Assembly (NCBI GenBank): GCA_002508495.1
Contig: DANA01000015.1
Span: forward strand, 7,639 to 16,379
Direction of reading: 5' to 3'
DNA length: 8,741 nt
DNA from: Methanoregula sp. UBA276
GTDB lineage: Archaea; Halobacteriota; Methanomicrobia; Methanomicrobiales; Methanospirillaceae
The notes beneath the pieces are model-generated. The model had not been told where the DNA came from and did not search any database. It saw nothing but the letters and a program-made list of their open reading frames with translations. Positions 1-5,808 of this stretch are shown one piece after another. The stretch's first letter is position 1, and the number at the start of each line of letters is the position of its first letter. The position numbers and the translations under genes were made by a program.

Positions 1-222
1 AAAGAAGCACGCGTGGATGCCCTTACTGAAGTATGCCCGTTCTGTCAGCTCCAGTTCGACCGCGGCCAGATCGAGATCGAGGAGAAGTTCGGCGTTTCCT
101 ACAACCTGCCGGTACTCCACTACAATGAACTGCTCGGTCTTGCACAGGGAATGAGCCCGCAGGAACTTGCACTTGACCTCCATGGGATCAGCTGCGAACC
201 CTTCCTGCAGAAGGTGCTTTGA
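1..222 (+). CDS. hdrB: Heterodisulfide reductase subunit B, C-terminal fragment (5' end outside window)
   Basis: This is the last 73 codons of a gene entering from the left in frame 1 and ending at TGA 220-222. HdrB is the catalytic subunit of the cytoplasmic HdrABC complex; its two cysteine-rich CCG domains hold the noncubane iron-sulfur clusters that split CoM-S-S-CoB. The visible part carries the final Cys-Pro-x-Cys of the second CCG domain (codons 34-36 and 43-45, in VCPFCQLQFD), followed by the usual HdrB tail with LPVLHYNELLGLAQG. The upstream cysteines of the motif are outside the window, so the catalytic centre cannot be checked. The GTG at 13 is an internal valine codon, not a start. 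The stop codon overlaps the Shine-Dalgarno of hdrA, which starts 10 nt later, so the genes are probably co-transcribed and translationally coupled. hdrC is expected further upstream by family convention; that is inference. Confidence 0.93.
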   Translation, partial: KEARVDALTEVCPFCQLQFDRGQIEIEEKFGVSYNLPVLHYNELLGLAQGMSPQELALDLHGISCEPFLQKVL

Positions 223-227
223 GGTGG
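221..227 (+). promoter_or_regulatory. Shine-Dalgarno that decides the hdrA start
   Basis: GAGGTGG partly matches the archaeal anti-SD complement GGAGGTGAT and overlaps the hdrB stop codon. Two ATG codons follow back to back, at 230 and 233. The spacing is 2 nt to the first and 5 nt to the second, which favours 233. The open frame extends upstream to an ATG at 167 inside hdrB, but that ATG has no comparable site. Confidence 0.6.
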
Positions 228-232
228 TAATG

Positions 233-2389
233 ATGGCAGAAAAGAAATCCACCAAAAAAGCCCCGTCCAAGAAAGAGGATACCAAGAAGGCAGCTCCCAT
301 GAAACTGGAAGTCAAGAAGCAGGCAGCACCTGCAGCAAAGCCCAAAGCGGCTCCGGCAGCAGCAGCTGGCAGCACCACAAAGCCGGGTGAAGCACGTATC
401 GGTGTCTTCATCTGCCACTGCGGTACCAACATCGCCGGGTCGATGGATATCGAAGCTGTTCAGGAAGCCTCCAAAAAGATCCCGAACGTAGCCTTTGTTG
501 ACAACTACAAGTACATGTGCTCGATGCCCGGTCAGACCGTCATCCACAAGGCGGTCAAGGACCAGAAACTTACCGGCGTTGTCGTTGCAGCATGTACTCC
601 CCGTCTCCACGAGCCAACATTCCGGACGGCCACCAAGGATGCCGGCTTAAACCCGTTCCGGTTCGAGATGGCAAACATCCGTGATCAGAACTCGTGGGTG
701 CACATGCACGACCGCGTCGGATCAACGGACAAGGCAATCGATGCCATCAAGATCGCTGTTGCAAAGGCAGCACTTCTTGAGGACCTTCACCCGAAGAGTG
801 TGCCGGTCGAGCCCACCGCGATGGTCGTGGGTGCCGGTGTCGGCGGTATGCAGGCAGCCCTTGACCTTGCCGCTGCAGGTATCAAGACCTACCTCATCGA
901 GAAGGACATGAGCATTGGCGGACGTATGTCCCAGCTCGACAAGACCTTCCCGACGCTTGACTGTTCGCAGTGTATCTTAACCCCGAAGATGGTGGATGTC
1001 GGCAGGAGCCCGAACATCGAGCTCATGACCTGGTCCGAAGTCCACGAGGTTGAAGGGTACATCGGCAACTTCGATGTCACCATTCGCAAGAAAGCCCGCG
1101 GTGTGATGACCCCGGCTGAAGCCGAGGCAAAGGGGATCTCCGGCGGCGGCTGTAACGGCTGCGGTGACTGTGAGAACGTCTGCCCGGTCATCAAGCCCAA
1201 CGAATTCGAAGTCGGCATGAAGCCGCGCAAGGCTATCTACGTCAACCACCCGCAGGTCGTGCCCCTTATCTACACTATCGACTTTGACTCCTGCGTCAAG
1301 TGCGGTCTCTGCGTGACTGCATGCGGTCCCGAGAAGCGTGCAATCGACCTCGAGATGAAAGACGAGTTCGTCAAGGTCAAGGTCGGCACCGTCATCCTGG
1401 CAACGGGATACGACATCTTCCCCATCGAGAACAAGACCGAATGGGGATACAAGCAGTACGAGAACGTCATCACGAGCCTTGAGTTCGAGCGGCTGATCTG
1501 TGCATCCGGCCCAACCGGTGGCCACCTGGTCCGCCCAAGCGATGGCAAGACCCCGATGCGCGTCGGATTCGTGCTCTGTGCAGGTTCCCGTGACAACACC
1601 GGTAACGGTAAGCCCTACTGCAGCCGCTTCTGCTGCATGTACTCGCTCAAGCACGCCCACCAGATCATCGAGAAGATACCCGGGTGTGTTCCCTACCTCT
1701 TCTACATGGATATCCGTTCATTCGGTAAGATGTACGAAGAGTTCTACTACCGCATCCAGGATGAGGGTGCCAAGTTCATCCGCGGCCGTGTCGCCAACAT
1801 CCTCGAGGACCCCAAGACCAAGAACCTCACCATCTACACCGACGACACGCTGCTCAACCGCCCGATTGCCATGGACGTCGACCTTGTCGTTCTTGCAGCA
1901 GCAATCCAGCCGGCAGCAGACACCAACCGGACCCGCAAGCTCTTCGGTGTGTCCTGTTCCATGGACGGATGGCTCCTTGAGGCCCACCCGAAGCTGAACC
2001 CCTGCGGGACCACCACGGCCGGTGTCTTCCTTGCCGGTGTCTGCCAGGGACCCAAGGATATCCCTGACACGGTAGCATCCGCAGAAGGTGCGGCATCAGC
2101 GGCATCCATACCGATCCACATGGGTGAAGTCGAGCTCGAGCCCTACTTTGCCATGTGCATTGAGGAGAAATGCGCGGGTTGCGGCATGTGTGTCAACCTC
2201 TGCCCGTACAGCGCCCTCGCGCTTATCGAGAAGGATGGCCGTACGGTTATGCAGGTCACCGAAGCCAAGTGCAAGGGCTGCGGTACCTGCGGTGGCTTCT
2301 GCCCCGGCGGTGCTATCAAGATGAACCACTTTACTACACCCCAGATCGTTGCGCAGATTGATGCTTTCCTCCTTGGAGGTGAGCAGTAA
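233..2389 (+). CDS. hdrA: Heterodisulfide reductase subunit A (FAD, multi-[4Fe-4S], electron bifurcating) with a Lys/Ala/Pro-rich N-terminal extension
   Basis: The product has 718 residues (719 if ATG 230 is used). HdrA is the flavin-bifurcating core of HdrABC: electrons arriving through MvhD are split between ferredoxin and the heterodisulfide site in HdrB. Residues 1 to about 53 are low-complexity and rich in Lys, Ala and Pro. The family proper begins at RIGVFICHCG near residue 55. A dinucleotide-binding GAGVGG for FAD lies at about 200-205. An inserted ferredoxin domain has C307-C310-C313-C317 and C354-C357-C360-C364. The conserved YCSRFCC starts at residue 462. The C-terminal 2x[4Fe-4S] ferredoxin has C647-C650-C653-C657 and C680-C683-C686-C690. 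From memory, usual HdrA proteins are about 650-670 residues, so the extra length is mostly the N-terminal tail. No in-frame TGA is present, so this is a cysteine and not a selenocysteine form. Its TAA overlaps the mvhD ATG. Confidence 0.96.
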   Translation: MAEKKSTKKAPSKKEDTKKAAPMKLEVKKQAAPAAKPKAAPAAAAGSTTKPGEARIGVFICHCGTNIAGSMDIEAVQEASKKIPNVAFVDNYKYMCSMPGQTVIHKAVKDQKLTGVVVAACTPRLHEPTFRTATKDAGLNPFRFEMANIRDQNSWVHMHDRVGSTDKAIDAIKIAVAKAALLEDLHPKSVPVEPTAMVVGAGVGGMQAALDLAAAGIKTYLIEKDMSIGGRMSQLDKTFPTLDCSQCILTPKMVDVGRSPNIELMTWSEVHEVEGYIGNFDVTIRKKARGVMTPAEAEAKGISGGGCNGCGDCENVCPVIKPNEFEVGMKPRKAIYVNHPQVVPLIYTIDFDSCVKCGLCVTACGPEKRAIDLEMKDEFVKVKVGTVILATGYDIFPIENKTEWGYKQYENVITSLEFERLICASGPTGGHLVRPSDGKTPMRVGFVLCAGSRDNTGNGKPYCSRFCCMYSLKHAHQIIEKIPGCVPYLFYMDIRSFGKMYEEFYYRIQDEGAKFIRGRVANILEDPKTKNLTIYTDDTLLNRPIAMDVDLVVLAAAIQPAADTNRTRKLFGVSCSMDGWLLEAHPKLNPCGTTTAGVFLAGVCQGPKDIPDTVASAEGAASAASIPIHMGEVELEPYFAMCIEEKCAGCGMCVNLCPYSALALIEKDGRTVMQVTEAKCKGCGTCGGFCPGGAIKMNHFTTPQIVAQIDAFLLGGEQ

Positions 2390-2862
2390 TGTCTGCACCA
2401 GGAAACTTCGAGATCCCCGAGCGGGGCCCCGGTATCTGGCAGCCCAAGATCCAGGGCATTGTCTGCAACTGGTGTTCCTATGCCGGTGCTGACCTTGCCG
2501 GTGGTGGCCGTATCCAGTACCCGCCCGACATCCGGATTGTCCGTGTCATGTGCACGGGACGTATCGACTCGCTCTTTGTCTTAAAGGCATTCGCTGACGG
2601 CGCCGATGGCGTGCTTGTCTCGGGCTGCCACTTCGGTGACTGCCACTACCTTGAAGGCAACTACAAGGCAGCAAAGCGGATGTTCATGGTCAAGCGCCTG
2701 ATGAAGAGCATCGGCCTCGATGACCGCCGCTTCCGGATGACCTTTGTCTCGGCATCCGAAGGTGCAAAGTGGGGAGCGGTCGTAACTGATGTGGTTAATA
2801 CAGTACGTGAGCTTGGCCCCAGCCCGATCACGGAAATCAGAAAAGAGTTAGAGAACAAATAA
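2389..2862 (+). CDS. mvhD: MvhD-type [2Fe-2S] electron-transfer subunit of the Hdr complex
   Basis: This 157-residue protein is the small iron-sulfur adaptor that carries electrons from the electron-input module (MvhAG hydrogenase or formate dehydrogenase) to HdrA. Five cysteines typical of the family are visible: C26 and C29 in VCNWCSYAGADLAG, C55 in VRVMCTGR, and C80 and C85 in SGCHFGDCHY. The length is slightly above the roughly 140 residues usual for MvhD, with extra residues at both ends. The ATG overlaps the hdrA stop as TAATG, and a full GGAGGTGA at 2375-2382 gives 6-nt spacing, so the start is secure. No mvhG or mvhA follows; the next + strand gene is mcrB after about 500 bases. The input partner must therefore be encoded elsewhere. 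In Methanomicrobiales lacking MvhAG, formate dehydrogenase or another hydrogenase is the usual proposal; this window cannot decide between them. Confidence 0.93.
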   Translation: MSAPGNFEIPERGPGIWQPKIQGIVCNWCSYAGADLAGGGRIQYPPDIRIVRVMCTGRIDSLFVLKAFADGADGVLVSGCHFGDCHYLEGNYKAAKRMFMVKRLMKSIGLDDRRFRMTFVSASEGAKWGAVVTDVVNTVRELGPSPITEIRKELENK

Positions 2863-2883
2863 TCGGAAATTGCAAAAGGGGCG

Positions 2884-3045
2884 TTAAAGAGGATCCAATT
2901 CACTCTTTTCTATCCCCGGCAGTTCCGGTCCAATCACACAAGAACGCACTGCAAATTGATCCAGGGGGGAAAAACCGTGCCTGGTTTTTGGGCCCGGGAT
3001 TTCCTCAACCCCACCTTTTTTATACAGAGCGCACAGGAAAATCAA
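2884..3045 (-). CDS. Possible small hypothetical protein, 53 codons, TTG start, divergent from mcr
   Basis: On the - strand a perfect nine-base Shine-Dalgarno, GGAGGTGAT (3057 down to 3049), is followed by TTG at 3045-3043. The GGAGG core is 7 nt from the start. The frame is open for 53 codons to TAA at 2886-2884. The predicted peptide begins MIFLCALYKKGGVEEIPG and ends SELDPL. It has two cysteines and no membrane segment or known motif that I recognise. No ATG or GTG lies in frame between the upstream stop and the TTG. A promoter-like sequence lies about 30 bases upstream (3097-3082). The stretch is richer in GC than the AT-rich DNA beside it, as expected if coding. Against it: 53 open codons can occur by chance, TTG starts are uncommon, and an inverted repeat at 2970-2989 falls inside it. 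It would converge on mvhD with a 21-base gap. Function unknown. Confidence 0.33.
   Translation of the reverse strand: MIFLCALYKKGGVEEIPGPKTRHGFSPLDQFAVRSCVIGPELPGIEKSELDPL
2970..2989 (+). terminator. Terminator-like inverted repeat after mvhD
   Basis: AAAAACC (2970-2976), loop GTGCCT, GGTTTTT (2983-2989) is a perfect 7-bp inverted repeat ending in T5. A T6 run follows at 3016-3021. Either could end the hdr-mvhD transcript, since archaeal termination mostly needs T-tracts. The element is about 110 bases past the mvhD stop and lies within the possible - strand small ORF, which weakens one of the two calls. Confidence 0.35.
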
Positions 3046-3048
3046 ACA

Positions 3049-3057
3049 ATCACCTCC
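3049..3057 (-). promoter_or_regulatory. Perfect Shine-Dalgarno on the - strand
   Basis: The + strand reads ATCACCTCC, so the - strand reads GGAGGTGAT, the full complement of the archaeal 16S rRNA 3' end. It is the strongest such match outside the known gene starts and is the main support for the small ORF ending at 2884. Alternatively, if the mcr transcript began far upstream, the + strand copy could pair with an mRNA SD; the predicted mcr start site lies downstream of it, so I consider this less likely. Confidence 0.45.
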
Positions 3058-3081
3058 AAAATATAAGACTCCATATTACCT

Positions 3082-3097
3082 GATCATATTTTCGTAA
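3082..3097 (-). promoter_or_regulatory. Candidate - strand promoter (TTACGAAA plus AT-rich box)
   Basis: Read on the - strand from 3097, the sequence is TTACGAAAATATGATC. ACGAAA resembles an archaeal BRE and AATATGA a weak TATA box. A start about 25 bases downstream would fall near 3060, just ahead of the SD at 3057. The same TTACGAAA occurs on the + strand at 3189-3196 facing mcr. Confidence 0.3.
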
Positions 3098-3188
3098 TAC
3101 TGCGTAAAAAATTGAAACGGGATGATTATGTTGTATTTGAATATTGCTTCATTTTTAACAATTATTGGCTTAAAATTATAAAACGATT

Positions 3189-3218
3189 TTACGAAATAAA
3201 ATAGGAATACTTATATGG
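3189..3218 (+). promoter_or_regulatory. Candidate mcr operon promoter
   Basis: TTACGAAA (3189-3196) is followed by AGGAATA (3203-3209) and CTTATATGG (3210-3218). The last is the best archaeal TATA box in the gap, with a purine-rich BRE-like sequence directly before it. A start 22-27 bases after the box would be near 3238-3241, giving a leader of about 120 nt before mcrB. An alternative box in the A-rich run at 3194-3203 would move the start about 15 bases upstream. Strong expression is expected because MCR is among the most abundant proteins of methanogens. Confidence 0.5.
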
Positions 3219-3237
3219 CGAGATCGGGAATTATTGA

Positions 3238-3258
3238 ATGTCCCATTTTAGGGGACGT
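3238..3258 (+). promoter_or_regulatory. Hairpin at the predicted 5' end of the mcr mRNA
   Basis: GTCCC (3240-3244) and GGGAC (3252-3256) pair perfectly around the loop ATTTTAG. A T-G and an A-T pair outside extend the stem to 7 bp (3238-3244 with 3252-3258). If the predicted TATA box is right, transcription starts within or just before this stem, as for a stabilising 5' cap hairpin. Confidence 0.4.
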
Positions 3259-3284
3259 GCAATAGCGACTTTCACTCATTAACT

Positions 3285-3305
3285 CGTGTTCTTTCAGAGG
3301 ACACG
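3285..3305 (+). promoter_or_regulatory. Second hairpin in the mcr leader
   Basis: CGTGTTCT (3285-3292) pairs with AGGACACG (3298-3305) over 8 bp, including one G-U pair, around the 5-nt loop TTCAG. A competing 4-bp stem, CGCT (3304-3307) with AGCG (3315-3318), shares two bases with it. It lies 44 nt before the mcrB Shine-Dalgarno GGAGG (3350-3354), so it does not mask that site directly. Confidence 0.4.
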
Positions 3306-3361
3306 CTCTCGTTCAGCGACAGTATTGTACCGTGGTTAAATGAAAATTTGGAGGAATTCAA

Positions 3362-4675
3362 ATGGCAAAATTTAAAGACACAATCGATCTCTACGACGAT
3401 GAGGGGAAGCTCTTAAAGAGCAATGTCTCACTCGAGAAGATCAGCCCCCTGACCAACAAGGGTGCACTGCAGCTCATCGATCAGACCAAGAGGACCGTTG
3501 CAGTCAACTTTGCGGGTATTGAGGACGCACTTAAGACCGGAAAGATGGGCGGAAAGTCCAACCAGATCCTCGGACGCGGCATGAACTGCAGCGTTGTCAA
3601 GGACTGCGATGCACTCACGTCCAAGATCAAGGACATGGTCCAGGTCGAATCCGGTGACAACACCAAGATCACCAAGATCGGCGGCGGCAAGATGATCCTC
3701 GTCGAGGTCCCGTCTGCCCGTCTCAACGCGGCAGCAACCTACGATGCAGCAATCACCTCTGTAGCAGCAGCCACGACCTATGCACTCATCGACCAGTACA
3801 AGGTCGGTATGTTCGACGGGTCCTACGTGAAGGCAGCTGTCTGGGGTACCTACCCGCAGACCATGGACATGCAGGGCGCAAACTGCGTCTCAATCCTGTC
3901 CATCCCGCAGAACAACGAAGGTCTCGGCTTTGCGCTCCGTAACATCCCGGCAAACCACGCCGTCATGATGACCCACCGGAACGCATTCCAGGGTGCAGCA
4001 CTCTCATCGACCTTCGAGCAGGCAGGTATGTTCGAGATGGGTAACGCAATCGGCCCGTTCGAGCGCGCCCAGCTCCTTCTCTACGCATACCAGGGACTCA
4101 ACGCAAACAACATCGTTTACGACCTCGTCAAGAAGAACGGCAAGAACGGTACCATCGGTACTGTTGTCCAGTCCCTTGTCGAGCGTGCGATTGAGGACAA
4201 GGTCATCAAGGCAGGAAAGAAGGGCAAGAGCGGGTTCATCTTCTATGATACCAAGGACCCCATGCTCTGGAACGCCTACGCATCCGCCGGCACCCTTGCA
4301 GCCACCATGGTCAACTGTGGTGCTGGACGGTTCGCCCAGGCAGTCTCAGCAACCCTGCTGTACTTCAACGACCTGCTTGAGCACGAGACCGGCCTGCCCG
4401 GCGCCGACTTCGGTCGTGCAATGGGTGTCGCAGTCGGGTTCTCGTTCTTCAGCCACTCGATCTATGGTGGCGGCGGTCCCGGTGTCTTCAACGGTAACCA
4501 CGTCGTGACCAGGCATGCAGCCGGTGTCGGTATCCCCTGTATCGTCGCTGCCTGTGCACTCGATGCAGGTACCCAGATGTTCGGACCCGAACACACCTCG
4601 AAGATCTACCAGGACACCTTCGGCCAGCTTGAATCATTCAAGAAGCCGATCCAGGCAGTTGCAAAGGGCATCTAA
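3362..4675 (+). CDS. mcrB: Methyl-coenzyme M reductase I subunit beta
   Basis: This 437-residue protein has the normal family length. McrB is the beta subunit of the cytoplasmic alpha2-beta2-gamma2 complex that makes methane and CoM-S-S-CoB from methyl-CoM and CoB. It starts MAKFKDTIDLYDDEGKLLKS and contains the conserved C-terminal active-site region GFSFFSHSIYGGGGPGVFNG. Y368 in it corresponds to the Methanothermobacter beta-Tyr367 near the nickel site. F362/F363 match the neighbouring Phe that lines the channel. H385 in NHVVTRH corresponds to beta-His379, which binds coenzyme B. GGAGG at 3350-3354, 7 nt before the ATG, fixes the start. It is first in the operon behind a leader of about 120 nt, and mcrD begins 17 nt after its stop. 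Codon use is strongly C-ending, as in highly expressed genes. Residue equivalences are from memory of the M. marburgensis structure. Confidence 0.98.
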   Translation: MAKFKDTIDLYDDEGKLLKSNVSLEKISPLTNKGALQLIDQTKRTVAVNFAGIEDALKTGKMGGKSNQILGRGMNCSVVKDCDALTSKIKDMVQVESGDNTKITKIGGGKMILVEVPSARLNAAATYDAAITSVAAATTYALIDQYKVGMFDGSYVKAAVWGTYPQTMDMQGANCVSILSIPQNNEGLGFALRNIPANHAVMMTHRNAFQGAALSSTFEQAGMFEMGNAIGPFERAQLLLYAYQGLNANNIVYDLVKKNGKNGTIGTVVQSLVERAIEDKVIKAGKKGKSGFIFYDTKDPMLWNAYASAGTLAATMVNCGAGRFAQAVSATLLYFNDLLEHETGLPGADFGRAMGVAVGFSFFSHSIYGGGGPGVFNGNHVVTRHAAGVGIPCIVAACALDAGTQMFGPEHTSKIYQDTFGQLESFKKPIQAVAKGI

Positions 4676-4692
4676 GCCCCTCAAGGATACAA

Positions 4693-5163
4693 ATGACAGA
4701 AGCCACGTTCCCCCAGTGCAGGATTGTCACCGAGCGGCTGCTCAACCCCGAGACAACGGAGAAACTCTTAAACAAGGTTGTCAGCGTTGCCGGGGTCAGG
4801 CGGATGGTCATCAACGGACCCCGCCTCCCCGAGACGGTCCCTTACGGGCCGGCAAAAGGACAGGCCAACCCTCACCCGATGAGGAAGACCATCCATGTCG
4901 GCGACCAGGAGGTAGCCCTCAATGTCCACGTAGGGACCGTCCTTCTCGAAGTCGAAAGCCCCGATGTCATCCCCGCACTGAAAGCCGCAATCGAGCCAGT
5001 TTTTACGGATTTTACCTTCCGCATCCAGGAAGGAAAATACATGAAGACCTCGCCGTCGCTTGTGGACTACTGCAAGTACGGACCTGATGCGGACAAATCT
5101 ATGCTCGGTCTTGCTGATCCAAACAGCAAGTCCCGGCCAATAATCCTCCAGGGAATCAAGTAA
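4693..5163 (+). CDS. mcrD: Methyl-coenzyme M reductase operon protein D
   Basis: The product has 156 residues, within the family range. McrD is encoded in nearly all mcr operons but is not part of the purified mature enzyme; it is thought to act as an assembly factor or chaperone binding immature MCR. Family features seen are RLLNPETTEKLLN near residues 15-27, a central NGPRLPETVPYGPAKG, the HPMRKTIHVGDQEVAL stretch, and the C-terminal SLVDYCKYGPDAD...LGLADP signature. No cofactor motif is visible. The start follows AAGGA at 4683-4687 with 5-nt spacing, a weaker SD than those of the structural genes. Codon use is less biased than in mcrB, mcrG and mcrA, consistent with a lower protein level from the same mRNA. 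The mcrC start follows 2 nt after the stop, so coupling is likely. Confidence 0.95.
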   Translation: MTEATFPQCRIVTERLLNPETTEKLLNKVVSVAGVRRMVINGPRLPETVPYGPAKGQANPHPMRKTIHVGDQEVALNVHVGTVLLEVESPDVIPALKAAIEPVFTDFTFRIQEGKYMKTSPSLVDYCKYGPDADKSMLGLADPNSKSRPIILQGIK

Positions 5164-5165
5164 TC

Positions 5166-5801
5166 ATGCCAATTGGACGAGTAACCCAGGTTGTTGACTG
5201 CCGCGAGGCGATGGGCATGGGTAAAGGAGGCGGTCTTGCCCAGCGGGGCACCATCTCCGAATGCCGTTACCCGGACGTCATCGTGGTCGGGATGTCCCCC
5301 GGACGCCGCCACGTGACCAAGCCGGTCTGCGATATCACCTCCGGCCTGCGACAACAGGGCGTCGAATACAGCATCAGTACGCTTGTACTGAATGCCGGAA
5401 GCGGCGTCCCGCCGGACGCACCCAAAATTGCGGGTGGCGTCCTCGGCGCATATTTTGGGCTTACTGAAAAAGAAATTGTGCAGATTGAGAAACACAAGGT
5501 TGCCATTCTCCACCACGGGAACGTCCGTTCCCATGTGGTGCACAAGGTCCGTTTTATCCTTCAGGCCTGTGATGTGAAGGCAGTTGTGGTTTCCCAGGCC
5601 CCGGTCGATTACGAGGATCTCGCAAAAGAGGGCGTGAAGACTTCGGTTGTAATGCCGCCACAGGACAAGATCCGTACCAAAGGCACGGTCATGTCCATCG
5701 TGAGCGGTGTTACCCGGGGCCAGACCCCCACCCGCGAGAAGATGGCAGAAGTCATTTCATCCGTGTTGAGAATTGTGAAACAGAAGAAACCATTGGAGTG
5801 A
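5166..5801 (+). CDS. mcrC: Methyl-coenzyme M reductase operon protein C (MCR activation factor)
   Basis: The product has 211 residues, a little longer than the roughly 200 usual. McrC is known from Methanothermobacter as part of the ATP-dependent complex that reductively activates the Ni-F430 centre of MCR. The family signature is clear: VVDCREAMGMGKGGGLAQRG near residues 9-28, then MSPGRRHVTKPVCDIT near 43-58, STLVLNAGSGVPPDAP, and the C-terminal TKGTVMSIVSGVTRGQTP. Presence of mcrC marks this as the mcr (type I) cluster; mrt (type II) clusters usually lack it. Only two bases separate it from mcrD and no good SD is seen, only GGGA about 13 nt before ATG, so translation probably depends on mcrD. 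Its stop forms part of the mcrG SD. Confidence 0.96.
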   Translation: MPIGRVTQVVDCREAMGMGKGGGLAQRGTISECRYPDVIVVGMSPGRRHVTKPVCDITSGLRQQGVEYSISTLVLNAGSGVPPDAPKIAGGVLGAYFGLTEKEIVQIEKHKVAILHHGNVRSHVVHKVRFILQACDVKAVVVSQAPVDYEDLAKEGVKTSVVMPPQDKIRTKGTVMSIVSGVTRGQTPTREKMAEVISSVLRIVKQKKPLE

Positions 5802-5802
5802 T
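5795..5802 (+). promoter_or_regulatory. Shine-Dalgarno of mcrG containing the mcrC stop
   Basis: GGAGTGAT is one base short of GGAGGTGAT and lies 6 nt before the mcrG ATG at 5809. The mcrC stop TGA (5799-5801) is inside it, and a second in-frame stop TAA follows directly. The same arrangement recurs before mcrA. Confidence 0.75.
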
Positions 5803-5808
5803 AAAATA

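Larger units (their letters stand above)
3046..3361. other. AT-rich divergent intergenic and mcr control region
   Basis: This 316-base stretch contrasts sharply with the GC-rich genes. It holds the candidate - strand promoter, several A/T boxes (3057-3066, 3172-3182), the candidate mcr promoter, and the mcr leader with two hairpins. The only + strand reading frame seen here is a 19-codon hydrophobic one at 3122-3181 without an SD, which I do not consider a gene. No tRNA or known riboswitch fold was recognised. Confidence 0.6.

Noticed and set aside
167..229. Upstream ATG at 167 as the hdrA start
   Set aside because: It lies inside hdrB, has no SD, and its extra residues do not resemble HdrA. 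The ATG pair at 230/233 has GAGGTGG just upstream.
233..2389. Selenocysteine form of HdrA
   Set aside because: No in-frame TGA occurs before the true stop; the candidate sites read as cysteine codons.
3049..3057. ATCACCTCC on the + strand as an anti-SD switch for mcrB
   Set aside because: It lies about 190 bases upstream of the predicted mcr transcription start, so it is probably not in the mcr mRNA. It would have to be reconsidered if the start were mapped before 3049.
3122..3181. 19-codon hydrophobic + strand frame upstream of mcr
   Set aside because: No SD, very AT-rich, and upstream of the predicted mcr start site; expected by chance.
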